A stretch of DNA of 58,311 bases from the IMG/VR virus record IMGVR_UViG_3300045742_000023, positions 1-58,311 of that record, one strand, 5' to 3'. A program made the translations under genes and the position numbers. Within the stretch, counting starts at the first letter, position 1; every line of letters starts with the position of its first letter. Positions 49,287 through 58,311 of this stretch are shown here, in pieces. This DNA comes from a virus. The notes beneath the pieces are model-generated. The model ran no database searches, had not been told where the DNA came from, and saw nothing but the letters and a program-made list of their open reading frames with translations.

Positions 49287-50648
49287 ATGCCACTTATTGA
49301 TACACCTTATTTTAACGAGCACTACGATTATAGGCGGAATAATCCTAATGTAGCAGACGCTCCTCCTACAGTACCCGGTGGTGGAGGTCAATCACAAGCC
49401 TCTAAAAATACTGGTGGTGACGGGGATGTTATACCATACCCGGATACTTGGGAAGATGGTATTGGTCCTCCCGGAACGGTGCCCCCCGGAGCACCTGATC
49501 CGGGTGACGGCGCTGTACCCGGAGGTCCTAATGATGTAGTGGTAGACCCGCCTCCCGGAGGAGGTGGTGGGCAGAAGCCTATATGGGATACTATCGGAGA
49601 AACTGACGAGCCTTTTCAGTTCGACACTCGTGCCCCTGATCCCGGTAACGTACCTCAATTTCCGTGGTTCACTGGTGACGGCGGCCCGAACGTAGTTACT
49701 CAGCCTAATGGCGATAATGTATACGACGTATACGAACAGATGAATCCCGGTTCAGGTATCTTGACTGTAGGCGGTCAGATGACTCAGATCAATCCTGACG
49801 GCTCTATTACCCCCGGAGATATCAACCCCACTATACGTCAAGTTATTCCGGGAGAGATGGTATCTGAGCAGCTACATCACTTGTTGAGTAGTGATTCTAA
49901 GTTTATTAAGGATGCCCGTCGTCAAGGTCTAGAGCAAGCTAACGCTCAGGGGGGGCTAGGTGGTACCGTAGGTATAGGGGCCTCTATCCAAGCAGCTATT
50001 CGTACAGGACTTCCTATTGCTCAAGCAGATGCAGAGGCTTTCAGGGCCGCTGCTTCTCAGAACATGCAGGCACTGAACCAGTTCAGTCAGCTTAACCACC
50101 AGAGAACAACTCAGCTAGAGTTAGCTCAAGTAGACTCACGTACTAAACAGTTGGTTACGCAAATTGGTACTAGTGCTCAGATGGCTGCTGCTCAATTACA
50201 GAGCGCTACCCAAAGAGACTTAGCTAGACTGGGCGCAGAGGTACAACTACGTAGTCAGGAGATGGCTGGTCAGATTCAGAACAGGCTGGCTAACATAGCC
50301 TTCGTACATAATGCTCTACTGAATGATGCTCAGTATGCAGCAGACTTAGCTAAGACTACCTTAACAGGGGAGTATGGATTAGCTAACACAGGCCTTGCTG
50401 GTATGTGGAACGAAAAAGCTGTAGCTGCTCAAACAGCAGCAGAGAAAGAAGCTACTTACGTTAACGCTATGACGGGTGCTTATGATGGATACCTTAACCG
50501 ACTCTCAGAATTAAATGGTATTGAGATGGACGACGCTGCTAGACAGCGTGCTATCGCTACTATCACAGACGGATTCCGGGCCATGACTTCGTTGATTGGT
50601 AAGCTATTCCCTGACGTTGAGCCTATTGATTTTAACTTGGGAGGATAA
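49287..50648 (+). CDS. Internal virion/tail protein with Pro/Gly N-terminus and coiled coil
   Basis: A 453-residue protein. Residues 1-120 are Pro/Gly-rich and disordered. Residues about 190-420 are Gln/Ala-rich helix with heptads (LAQVDSRTKQLVTQIG, LGAEVQLRSQEMAGQ), typical of internal virion or ejection proteins. It lies between the tail hub and the acetyltransferase-like gene. Function in DNA ejection is an inference. Confidence 0.7.
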   Translation: MPLIDTPYFNEHYDYRRNNPNVADAPPTVPGGGGQSQASKNTGGDGDVIPYPDTWEDGIGPPGTVPPGAPDPGDGAVPGGPNDVVVDPPPGGGGGQKPIWDTIGETDEPFQFDTRAPDPGNVPQFPWFTGDGGPNVVTQPNGDNVYDVYEQMNPGSGILTVGGQMTQINPDGSITPGDINPTIRQVIPGEMVSEQLHHLLSSDSKFIKDARRQGLEQANAQGGLGGTVGIGASIQAAIRTGLPIAQADAEAFRAAASQNMQALNQFSQLNHQRTTQLELAQVDSRTKQLVTQIGTSAQMAAAQLQSATQRDLARLGAEVQLRSQEMAGQIQNRLANIAFVHNALLNDAQYAADLAKTTLTGEYGLANTGLAGMWNEKAVAAQTAAEKEATYVNAMTGAYDGYLNRLSELNGIEMDDAARQRAIATITDGFRAMTSLIGKLFPDVEPIDFNLGG

Positions 50649-50654
50649 GTCATA

Positions 50655-51083
50655 ATGGAAGTAAGAAGGGCTTTCACTAGAGACATACCAAAGATATTGG
50701 ATTACTTAGAGGAATATCATAAAGATTCTAATATGAATCACGTAGAGTTTGATCGTAAGTCAACCTTTCAGATCATGGAATACTATATAGATCACAAGAC
50801 GTTCATGCCTTTAGTGGCATACAAAGAAGGGGAGGTTAAGGGAGTTCTGTTCGGTTCCTTGGAACCCTTCTTCTTTAACCGTAAGAAATCCTATGGCACT
50901 GATTTAATGTTTATTAGTAACGGTGCTGGTACACAATTATGGAAGATGTTCAAAGAATGGGCATTCTCCTCAGGAGCAGTACAGCTTATTATGGGAGTGA
51001 GTTCAGGGAACCCACGATCAGAGCAGTTGCTAGAGGCTCTTGGAATGACACGAGTAGGTGGTGCATATGTCCTTCGTAGCTAA
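50655..51083 (+). CDS. GNAT-fold acetyltransferase-like protein in the virion module
   Basis: A 142-residue protein with the GNAT pattern: an N-terminal helix (DIPKILDYLEEYHKDS), a central strand FMPLVAYKEGEVKGVLFG (about 52-69), a later helix GTQLWKMFKEWAF and a terminal strand-helix ending in LEALGMTRVGGAYVL. The acetyl-CoA loop Q/RxxGxG/A is degenerate (NGAGTQLW). T7 gp13, at a similar place, is also annotated GNAT-like. Possibly structural rather than catalytic. Confidence 0.75.
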   Translation: MEVRRAFTRDIPKILDYLEEYHKDSNMNHVEFDRKSTFQIMEYYIDHKTFMPLVAYKEGEVKGVLFGSLEPFFFNRKKSYGTDLMFISNGAGTQLWKMFKEWAFSSGAVQLIMGVSSGNPRSEQLLEALGMTRVGGAYVLRS

Positions 51084-52113
51084 AGCCGTAAAGAAAGTAT
51101 TTAAAGGCGTAAAGAAAGTTGTTAGTAAGGCGGTAAGCTTTACTAAACGGCTATTTAAAAACAAGTGGTTTAGGATAGCTGTCGTGATTGCTGCTACCGT
51201 ATTCACAGCGGGTATCGCCTCCGCAGGAGGGTTCGCCGCTTTCAGCGGAGTCAACTCTATCGGTGGATTCATGAGTGCTGTAGGCAGTACTATGTCTACC
51301 GGCTGGAGTGCTATCGTAGGTGGGCTGCAATCCTTCGGAGCTAAGGTTGGTTCAGCCCTTAGTGGAGGTACCTCTACCGCAGCTACTACAGCTGCTAGTG
51401 GTGCGAATATAGCCGCTGGAGGCCAAAGTATGATGCTAGCCGCTAATAACGCGGCATCTTTACCGGGTATGGTTGGAGGTGCAGCAGCAGGTGCTAGTGG
51501 AGCAGCTGCGGCAGCAGCAGCAGGCTCTGTCGGAGGAACTCTTGGTACAGCTGGTCTAGGGTCTATAGGCATAGTAGGTTCAGCAGCTAACTTAACTGCT
51601 ACTACAGCAGCTGGCGGAGGTATAGTTAAATCCTTCTTATCTAAAGCAGGTAATCTGTTGATGGACCCCGGACTTGCTGGTACAGCTTTACGCAGTGGTA
51701 TTATGATGGGTATAGGTGGGTACCTGAGAGGTAAGGAAGCGGAGAAGCAGGAAGAGTACTTCCGCAATCGTACCGTGTGGGGAGGTCCTGCCTTTGGAGG
51801 TAGCTCTGATCCTATTGGCTTATTGTTCCCTTCATCTGGCGAAGAGGCCGCTGCTCAGCAGCAGGCCCAGCAGCAGATGGGAGCACCAACACAGTTTGAT
51901 CCGCAGGCTTATGCTGGTCAGACCAATTACGCAGAGATCGCTGACCAACCACAGAACGTGCAGGGTCCTGTACCTACACCAGAGGAGCAGGGATTGTTGT
52001 TTGCTGGCGCGCAGGAAGCTCCACAACAGGTACAGCCACCTCCAACACAGCCTAGACAGCAGTACCAGAGGCCTATGGGCGGTATCTCACCAGAACTCTT
52101 AGGAGTAACTTAA
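51067..52113 (+). CDS. Ala/Gly-rich internal virion protein
   Basis: A 348-residue protein from ATG 51067, preferred to a GTG at 51058 because TAGGTGG lies five bases before it. A basic start (VKKVFKGVKKVVSKAV) leads to a hydrophobic Ala/Gly-rich region (about 35-190) that could insert in membranes, then a Gln/Pro-rich end. The composition matches ejection proteins that form the channel for DNA through the envelope. It overlaps the GNAT gene by 17 bases. Confidence 0.75.
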   Translation: MSFVAKAVKKVFKGVKKVVSKAVSFTKRLFKNKWFRIAVVIAATVFTAGIASAGGFAAFSGVNSIGGFMSAVGSTMSTGWSAIVGGLQSFGAKVGSALSGGTSTAATTAASGANIAAGGQSMMLAANNAASLPGMVGGAAAGASGAAAAAAAGSVGGTLGTAGLGSIGIVGSAANLTATTAAGGGIVKSFLSKAGNLLMDPGLAGTALRSGIMMGIGGYLRGKEAEKQEEYFRNRTVWGGPAFGGSSDPIGLLFPSSGEEAAAQQQAQQQMGAPTQFDPQAYAGQTNYAEIADQPQNVQGPVPTPEEQGLLFAGAQEAPQQVQPPPTQPRQQYQRPMGGISPELLGVT

Positions 52114-52114
52114 T

Positions 52115-52750
52115 ATGTTACTGAATCCAGAACTAGAGCAAGAGATTGAAGACGCGGATAACGAGGACGTTATAGACCCAACGTTCAATCCGGTTATAGC
52201 TGACGAAGACGCAACTCCTGAGGAAGAGCGCCAACTGTACAAAGCTATGGATATAGTCACTGACTTCCTGTACTCAGAAGAAGGTATGGCATCAGTAGTA
52301 GAAGTACTACAGCAAGACAATAGAGAGCTTTATGAAAAGGTAGCTGACGTATCAGAGCAGCTTTTGTTGAAGGCTCGTGGGGATATGAAGCGTGATAATG
52401 AAGCTGTACCCTCCTCTATCTTCTTTGGAGAAGGAGGTCTGCTGACTACTGTACCCTTGATGGTACTGGATTTGGCAGAGCAGTTACAGTTGCCTCACGC
52501 TAATGATAAAGATACTATCTCCGCTACTATGATTAATATGTACAAGAAGGCGGGTGAGACTATTCTTAGGGAAGGTAATAAGACCGCAGCTAAAGAAGCT
52601 ATTGAGATGGGTGCTGAGATGGCACTGATAGGTGAGAACGGTAAGTCCCGTCACCCCGACGAAATTATGAATGAGGCTAAAGCAGAAGGGCCGCCTCCAG
52701 AACGGCAGCCACTGGCTGCTGGTATTGAGCAAGGATTACTGGGAGTATAA
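52115..52750 (+). CDS. Hypothetical virion-module protein
   Basis: A 211-residue acidic helical protein (IEDADNEDVIDPTFNPVIAD, about 11-30, then LEQDN-like helices). It starts two bases after the previous stop. No family is recognised. Position indicates an internal virion or assembly role. Confidence 0.65.
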   Translation: MLLNPELEQEIEDADNEDVIDPTFNPVIADEDATPEEERQLYKAMDIVTDFLYSEEGMASVVEVLQQDNRELYEKVADVSEQLLLKARGDMKRDNEAVPSSIFFGEGGLLTTVPLMVLDLAEQLQLPHANDKDTISATMINMYKKAGETILREGNKTAAKEAIEMGAEMALIGENGKSRHPDEIMNEAKAEGPPPERQPLAAGIEQGLLGV

Positions 52751-52752
52751 CT

Positions 52753-53631
52753 ATGTCAGCTTTGAGTGAAGGTTTACTGTCAGGTTTCGCAGGAGCTATG
52801 CAGGGTGCTGACGAGTGGATTAAGGACGATGCTAAGAAACGTCACGAGATGACGTTGGAGGAGTACCGTCACCAGAAAGCTATGGAACTACAGAGACTGA
52901 GCCAGAAACACTCTACAGACTTAGCGGAGCGTAGGGAGAAGTTTGAGAGAGAGCAGGGCAGTATCAATTTCGGTAATGAGATCGGTAAGCTGGGTATACA
53001 GGAACAGTACAAAGAAACAGCAGCGGAGGAAGCTGCTAGACGTGCGGAGGAAGCTGCTGATGCTCAGGCTGACCGAGACGTCGAAGTGGCTAGGCGTAAA
53101 GATGAAGCACGTGCGGCAGTAGTATCAGCCGAGGAAGAGAAAAACGCTAACAAACTTACTAAAGACTCTGTTACTATTATCGAGGCTAATGTAGTGCCAG
53201 ATATTGCTGGTCGTTTAGGCTTGCCTGAGATAGAGACTAGTACTAGGATAGATAAGGATCATACAGAAGGTAGTGATGTGGTGGATGGTTTAGGCGTAGG
53301 CAGTGGCTCTAGACCTCTGTTGTCTGGACAAACTACTACTAGCTCTAAGCGTCCTGAGTCTATAGTTGATTTGAAATCTCAGCTTCACTTAGCCGCAATT
53401 CCAGCAGCTGCTAGGAAACTCTTAACTAAGCACTTGGATAAGTTAGCTAATATGAAAGCTTCTCCGCACATGTACACACAAGCGCAGCTATCTGCATGGC
53501 AAGATACTCTTGATGAGATTTTGTCTGAGGTGGAGGGAACGCTGCCCGTAGGTCCACCTGCTCCGTCAGGTAATGTTCCAGCAATGCAGACAGGATTGCC
53601 CGAAGGCACATCAGTAAGGCGCACAAAGTAA
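52753..53631 (+). CDS. Coiled-coil internal virion protein
   Basis: A 292-residue protein. Residues 20-130 are a long charged coiled coil (HQKAMELQRLSQKHSTDL, ARRAEEAADAQADRDVE), and the end is Gly/Pro/Thr-rich. It lies directly before the giant gene with a 3-base gap, as the smaller partners of large ejection proteins often do. Function inferred from context. Confidence 0.68.
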   Translation: MSALSEGLLSGFAGAMQGADEWIKDDAKKRHEMTLEEYRHQKAMELQRLSQKHSTDLAERREKFEREQGSINFGNEIGKLGIQEQYKETAAEEAARRAEEAADAQADRDVEVARRKDEARAAVVSAEEEKNANKLTKDSVTIIEANVVPDIAGRLGLPEIETSTRIDKDHTEGSDVVDGLGVGSGSRPLLSGQTTTSSKRPESIVDLKSQLHLAAIPAAARKLLTKHLDKLANMKASPHMYTQAQLSAWQDTLDEILSEVEGTLPVGPPAPSGNVPAMQTGLPEGTSVRRTK

Positions 53632-53634
53632 TAT

Positions 53635-56600
53635 ATGGCTACTTATGAGATAAGTACTCCTTGGGGACGTACGTACGAAGTCACGTCACCAACAGAGATA
53701 GAGGATTACAATCTTCTATACAACTATATCCTTGAGAACAGGGATGAGTTGGATGCACAGTGGGAACTAGATAACGCAGAGAATGATCCTAGCTGGAGCG
53801 AGGGGCGTGTTGCTGGTTTTGCTGGAGGCGTACAGAGGGGTGTGGGTAGTATACTGGAAGCAGTCGAAGAGACTGTTGCGCCTCTTGCTGTCCAAGGATT
53901 TACTGGCGGTATGGCTAAGCCAGAGAAGGTAGATATATTCGGTACGTATGACGAGAGCCTGAGAGCAGCGGAACAAGAGAACCGCAAGATTCAGCAAGCG
54001 TCTATGCCGGAGAATAAGGTAGGACGTTTCGCTACAGAAGCAGTAGATGCTATTGCAATGATGATGCCATCAGTACTTGCTACGGTAGGTACGGGAGGTA
54101 GCGCTACATTAGGTTATGCTATTATGTCTATCCCCGCCTTTGGCGAGGGTTATACCGAGGGCTTGGAGCGTAGTGAAGGCGACCACGATGCAGCTGCTAT
54201 TGATGGTGTAATGGCAGTAGCTAAAGAGATCGGCTCAGAGAAGTTGTTCGGAGTACTAGATAACTTAGGCATGAGTTCTGGTTTCGGCAAGGCTATCACT
54301 AGCATTATGGCTAGGGAAGCTGGTTCTGAAATGACTACTGAGGCATTGGATGCTTTAGATGATTACCTGCGTCACGGTGAAACCCGTGAAACAGAGCAGC
54401 TTATCTACGATATCCTGTACGCAGGTGTGCTGGGTGCTGTAGCTGGTGGTGTTATCGGTGGTGTAGGCCACCTCCCAAGACACCAGAGGAATAAAGAAGA
54501 CGCTGAGATAGAAGCAGCCTTAGCCGAGGGTACTGATCGACTGGCTAGTCGTGTTGGCGACGAGGCTTTAGGCGCGTTCGGTGAAGTAGAAACGACTCCT
54601 GTAATGGAGCGTGTACAGGGTCCAGATGAATTTACCTACGAAGGTAAGACGTTTGAGAACCTGAACTTGGATCGCTTTGGTACCACCCTTGAGGGTGACG
54701 AGGCTTTACTACCTCCTACCTTAGAAGAACTAAATCTCAGCGAACATGAGAATCTAGAGGATCGTAGGACTAGAGGACACGGCGAATTTATTGATAGGAT
54801 ACGAGATAGCCGTGCGGCTACTCGTGCCCAGTCTTACCAAGCGTGGGAAGAGGTAGAGAGTGAGGTAGCTAACCTTCCTCCAGACGCTGTTCAGTCATGG
54901 ACTACTATGCTGGACTCTATGGAGTCCTTGCGTGCCCAAGAGCAAGAGATGTTTGAGGAGATGGATCGTCTTCGTAGCGAACGTCAAGCTGAGCGTGAAG
55001 AGAAGTATGGCTCTCGTCGTGCGGGTAGATTCGGTTATGCTCTGAACGAAGAGCAGGCGGCAGAATTTGAGGCCGACTTACAGGAATACAACCAGACTTA
55101 TTATGGGAATGCTTATGGTGAGTATGGTGCGCAGACTAGAGAGGACGCAGAGCGTGAGGGCTGGCTCCCCCAGTTTGACGAGGAAGTACTCTCTATACAA
55201 GAAGACCTCCAAGAGACTACAGATACTCCAGTTATACCTACGGTTGAGGCTGAGCAGTATCTAGAGGAAGCTTATGCATATGACTCCGTGTTAGAGGACC
55301 CGGAGAACCAAGCACTAGCCGTTACTCTCCGCGAGAACTTAGCCTATCTACGCAAAGCGGCTAAGTATAAAGAGCGTAAGAAAGCTGCTATTAACAAAGA
55401 GCTTGATGCAGAGCTAAAGGAGTTAGCTCCTATAGCCGAGGAACTTGGTGAGGACTACTCTCGTGAAGATTTAATAAACGAGATCAATGCAAAGCGTAAA
55501 CAAGAAGGCAAGAAAGAGCTTCTTGATACCACTCGACAGGACACTCAGGGATGGGAAACTATTGCGCTGTCACAGGACGGGCGGGTAATAGTGCAACACA
55601 CAGGCCCTCAGGGTCGTGTATTAGTTACATGGGTCGTAGGAGTACCTAACTCAGTTAGACCTTATTTCCAGAAGGTAGGCGCACGTAGAACATGGCGGCC
55701 CGGTCACGCACGTAAGTCAGGTAAGGCTCATGCAGCAGGTCCACACAATCAATGGGGCGTCCCGGATATACTAAAAGCCGAGATTGATGCCAGCGCTAAG
55801 AAAGTATTAGGCCGTGGCGATATTAATATTGATCTCAAAACAGAGTCTAGGTTAAATAAGTATAAGAAAACTCTGCTGCGTAGTGTACGCTCTAGGGATA
55901 GGGCACATGCGGAGGCGGTACGTAAGGCAGTAACCGCTGCTATTGCTACTAACCAAGCGTTAGTCGCAAGCGGACGAGCTACGCCTCTAACACAAGCAGA
56001 TTTAAGTCGTATTAAGAGAGAGGCTATAGCCGATCTTACTGCCGACAGAGCAATCCTCAGGGATTCCTTCAAGCGTAGCGCACCTAATATGCAGCGCACT
56101 ACCCTGATTCCCGGTTTAGATGTAGACAGAGGGGTCAAGTTATACGAGACTTATATTGACAGGAATGATCTTAAGAAGATCAAGTCAGGTAAAGCTGTAT
56201 CTGCTAGGGTATACCAGATAACTGAAGATGCGCAGATGCGTATCCTTGAGCTGCGTCCTATGGCAGACTTCAAGGGCTATGGAGTATTCGTAGAAAGTGT
56301 CGGTGGACTCGACGTTGCGGAAGGTAAGCAGTGGCGTGATGCTACTGGATCAGTTGATCTGATACCAGAGGCTATCATAAAAGCTAACATTGCCTCTGAG
56401 ATACGTGAGAATCTTGAGATTGATGGTGGTACGCCTAATCAATCCATCAAAGATAACCTTCGTAAGGCACGTAAAGCACCTACACAAAAGAAAGAAGATC
56501 GTGCAGCTGAGGTTAGGACCCTCAGGAAAGAGCTTGCAGAGCTTAAAAAGAAAGAGACTAAAGCTAAGTTCGACAAACCTAAGGCTCCTGTGCAGGATGA

Positions 56601-58311
56601 AGAAGTTAAGATCAAGCGTCCTACCAAAGAGGAGCGTGAGATTACCTTCCCAGAAAAAGAGAAGACCTTCCTTCTTGAGTACGCTGATCGTATACTTAAA
56701 GGGACAGTAGATAAAAAGATGCTTAAGGAGAGAGTAGAGGCTATGCTTCCTCCCGGCAGCACTGTTGATGTTGATGCTCTAGTAAAAGACACCAAGGGCG
56801 GAGAGGATATCATTGACTCTGTACGTAGGCATATAGAAGACGCACCACGACAAGAGCTGGATACTACGAAATCTCTTGCCGAGCAACAGAGAGAGGCAGA
56901 GGATAAAGTAGCTGCGGATAAAGCAGAGTTTAATAAAGCTAAGGATCGTCGTTTAGTTAAGACGCTAGTTGATGCTATAGTACCTCCGGGTACTGACGTA
57001 GACATAGACGCATTGGTGGCTGACGCTAAGACTACTGAGGACATCGTAAACAAGCTAAGGAATGTAGGTAAGGAGACAGAAACCTCCACCACAGACCGTT
57101 TACCCACACCGTCTGAACGTCAGACAGCTATCAATAAATGGCGTAAGCAGTACAAGCTGGACGATACCTCATTCGCAGGACGTGTATGGAAATATCGTAC
57201 ACCTGAGCAGCGTGCTGAGGAAATAGATCGCTACGATACTACTATTGAGCGTGCTCAATTTGAGCTTAAAAGAGCTTTACAAAAACGTACTATTTCTCAG
57301 CAAGAGTTTGATGCTAGAGAAGCTGTAATACACGCCTCTCAGAAACGTGCCCGTAGAATGAGAGAGATTGTAGGAGCTACTATACGTAGAGATAACGAAT
57401 CCATAGCCTTTCAAGAAGCTACAGAGAAACGTAGACTTGCGGAGGAGACTAGGGTAATCCAAGCTCTTGAGGAAGAGATAGCTCGTGAGGAGGCAGAAGT
57501 AGAGGCACGAGGAATAGCCTCAGAAGAGCAGTTTGAGTTCGTAATGTATGAGACTGATCTCAATCTAACTGAGGAGCAGAAAGCTGTTCGTAAGTTAGAG
57601 GATATGCAGGCTATGCTGGAGCCTTATGATGTAAGGCTTGGTCAAGTACTGCCCCGTAGGGATAGTGATACTGTTGCTGCTGTTACAGAAACAGACGTGC
57701 CTACACCAAGCACTCCTCAAGATATTAAGCAAACCTATGACTTCAACTACTCTAATTTAGGCGGTATACTCAACGAAGTAAACGCTAAGGAAGAGGCTAA
57801 GCGGTCCGCTGAGTTGCGCGAGAAAATAGCTGTAGGTATTTATGGTACCTTCAACGCTACTCGTGACCAAGTACCTAGTATATTCGGTATCACTACTGAG
57901 GTTAAGTCCTCTAAGAAAGGTACTAAGAAGTTAGCTAAGGAACTGGAGGCCCTGTCTACCAAGAACACAAAGGTAGAAGGCTCTCTGGATACAGGTCTTT
58001 CAGTAGAAGCACAGCAGGAGATCAACGAGTGGGTAGAGTTAGGTAACTTGCCTAGTATGCCTATCTCTAAAGAGATTGCTAAGATGGCTGCTGATATGAC
58101 GGTAGCTGACGCACTGGATATGGTGCGTACAAATGCTATGTTCGGTAAGTCTGTGAAGAATACACCGAAGCAAGAAGTACCTCACGAGAAGGTCAAGACT
58201 AAGCCTACTCAAAAAGATGTAGAGCAGGATAGTACTGTATTGGACGTAGAGAGTACCGATCCTGTAGCAAGGTCTACGTTCTCTACAGCAATAGCAATGA
58301 AGAGCTATAGC
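53635..58311 (+). CDS. Giant virion protein, N-terminal part (residues 1-~1559)
   Basis: The ATG at 53635 starts a frame open to the end of the window, continued from base 2 to 3811 after the circular join; total about 2,779 residues. I followed the frame through this part and saw no stop. Residues about 135-290 are a hydrophobic, small-residue-rich region (AIAMMMPSVLATVGTGG, YAGVLGAVAGGVIGGVG), fit for membrane insertion. Long charged helical stretches follow. Near codons 1036-1075 and 1114-1153 is a duplicated unit (PPGSTVDVDALV, PPGTDVDIDALV). No catalytic motif is certain. It is probably the main ejected internal protein. Confidence 0.85.
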   Translation, partial: MATYEISTPWGRTYEVTSPTEIEDYNLLYNYILENRDELDAQWELDNAENDPSWSEGRVAGFAGGVQRGVGSILEAVEETVAPLAVQGFTGGMAKPEKVDIFGTYDESLRAAEQENRKIQQASMPENKVGRFATEAVDAIAMMMPSVLATVGTGGSATLGYAIMSIPAFGEGYTEGLERSEGDHDAAAIDGVMAVAKEIGSEKLFGVLDNLGMSSGFGKAITSIMAREAGSEMTTEALDALDDYLRHGETRETEQLIYDILYAGVLGAVAGGVIGGVGHLPRHQRNKEDAEIEAALAEGTDRLASRVGDEALGAFGEVETTPVMERVQGPDEFTYEGKTFENLNLDRFGTTLEGDEALLPPTLEELNLSEHENLEDRRTRGHGEFIDRIRDSRAATRAQSYQAWEEVESEVANLPPDAVQSWTTMLDSMESLRAQEQEMFEEMDRLRSERQAEREEKYGSRRAGRFGYALNEEQAAEFEADLQEYNQTYYGNAYGEYGAQTREDAEREGWLPQFDEEVLSIQEDLQETTDTPVIPTVEAEQYLEEAYAYDSVLEDPENQALAVTLRENLAYLRKAAKYKERKKAAINKELDAELKELAPIAEELGEDYSREDLINEINAKRKQEGKKELLDTTRQDTQGWETIALSQDGRVIVQHTGPQGRVLVTWVVGVPNSVRPYFQKVGARRTWRPGHARKSGKAHAAGPHNQWGVPDILKAEIDASAKKVLGRGDINIDLKTESRLNKYKKTLLRSVRSRDRAHAEAVRKAVTAAIATNQALVASGRATPLTQADLSRIKREAIADLTADRAILRDSFKRSAPNMQRTTLIPGLDVDRGVKLYETYIDRNDLKKIKSGKAVSARVYQITEDAQMRILELRPMADFKGYGVFVESVGGLDVAEGKQWRDATGSVDLIPEAIIKANIASEIRENLEIDGGTPNQSIKDNLRKARKAPTQKKEDRAAEVRTLRKELAELKKKETKAKFDKPKAPVQDEEVKIKRPTKEEREITFPEKEKTFLLEYADRILKGTVDKKMLKERVEAMLPPGSTVDVDALVKDTKGGEDIIDSVRRHIEDAPRQELDTTKSLAEQQREAEDKVAADKAEFNKAKDRRLVKTLVDAIVPPGTDVDIDALVADAKTTEDIVNKLRNVGKETETSTTDRLPTPSERQTAINKWRKQYKLDDTSFAGRVWKYRTPEQRAEEIDRYDTTIERAQFELKRALQKRTISQQEFDAREAVIHASQKRARRMREIVGATIRRDNESIAFQEATEKRRLAEETRVIQALEEEIAREEAEVEARGIASEEQFEFVMYETDLNLTEEQKAVRKLEDMQAMLEPYDVRLGQVLPRRDSDTVAAVTETDVPTPSTPQDIKQTYDFNYSNLGGILNEVNAKEEAKRSAELREKIAVGIYGTFNATRDQVPSIFGITTEVKSSKKGTKKLAKELEALSTKNTKVEGSLDTGLSVEAQQEINEWVELGNLPSMPISKEIAKMAADMTVADALDMVRTNAMFGKSVKNTPKQEVPHEKVKTKPTQKDVEQDSTVLDVESTDPVARSTFSTAIAMKSYS
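58164..58311. repeat. Right copy of 148-bp terminal overlap
   Basis: Identical to bases 1-148 except C at 58185 for T at 22. It marks the circular join of the assembly; the genome unit is 58,163 bp. Confidence 0.9.

Noticed and set aside
51030-51767. 245-codon ORF on the minus strand, Ala/Pro-rich
   Set aside because: It is the mirror of the Ala/Gly-rich internal virion gene; GC-biased codons make long antisense frames there. No ribosome site and it opposes the late arm.
56439-57107. 222-codon Ser-rich minus-strand ORF
   Set aside because: Antisense shadow of the charged helical part of the giant protein.
1-58311. Integrase, lysogeny genes, tRNA genes, phage RNA polymerase
   Set aside because: I looked for tyrosine/serine recombinase motifs, tRNA-like folds and single-subunit polymerase motifs in the reading frames and saw none. 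Absence by eye is not proof, but a lytic lifestyle using host RNA polymerase is the best reading.

Overview
The window is one essentially complete genome of a lytic, tailed bacteriophage. The last 148 bases (58164-58311) repeat the first 148 with one mismatch, so the unit is about 58,163 bp and circular or circularly permuted as assembled. The break falls inside a single giant gene: codons beginning at 53635 run off the end of the window and continue in frame from its start to 3811, giving a protein of about 2,779 residues. The host is probably Gram-negative, because there is an overlapping inner/outer spanin pair, a second lipoprotein and a lytic transglycosylase with a secretion signal. The morphology is probably podovirus-like: N4 gp56-like major capsid protein, large P22/T7-style portal, gp4-like adaptor, a 1,148-residue tail-hub candidate, several internal-virion-type proteins, and no recognisable tape measure or tail sheath. 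I see no integrase, no excisionase, no phage RNA polymerase and no tRNA.

The genome has two arms diverging from about 27.2-27.55 kb. The minus-strand arm (27173 down to 6075) is early and replicative. It begins with small unknown and membrane miniproteins, continues through an amide-bond-forming cluster (23924-16805), and then replication: zinc/Toprim primase, DnaB-like helicase, metallophosphoesterase, family A DNA polymerase, an SSB-like protein, flap exonuclease, T7-type endonuclease I, HD hydrolase, deoxynucleotide kinase, a DEDD exonuclease fused to a zinc ribbon, and a SLOG-type protein. The plus-strand arm (27552 to 58311 and on through 1-5985) carries small middle genes, lysis genes, receptor-binding/tail decoration proteins, terminase, portal, scaffold, capsid, tail and internal virion genes. 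The arms converge on a strong terminator at 6010-6044.

The most unusual metabolic content is a run of seven coupled genes: a phage COOH-NH2 ligase, an unknown 283-residue protein, a gamma-glutamylcyclotransferase-like protein, an unknown zinc-finger protein, a second GS-fold amidoligase, a class II glutamine amidotransferase and an ATP-grasp ligase. Together these could build and trim a peptide or gamma-glutamyl conjugate. Phage amidoligase neighbourhoods are known from comparative genomics, but the product is not, and two members here have no family I recognise.

Two families of short control sequences stand out. Seven copies of a 17-bp palindrome, GCGTTAACWGTTAACGC and close variants, lie only in the early minus-strand arm and next to gene starts. 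Separately, three intergenic sites (two on plus, one on minus) share 10-bp-phased TGTAAAG repeats followed by GAACTW, exactly 17 bases, then CTAAST. That spacing looks like an activator-dependent phage promoter class.

Other notable points are a large terminase split in two with a TAATG junction, a 62-base folded element between the terminase genes, a series of 27-57-residue membrane miniproteins, and a possible switching RNA structure at 10951-11017.
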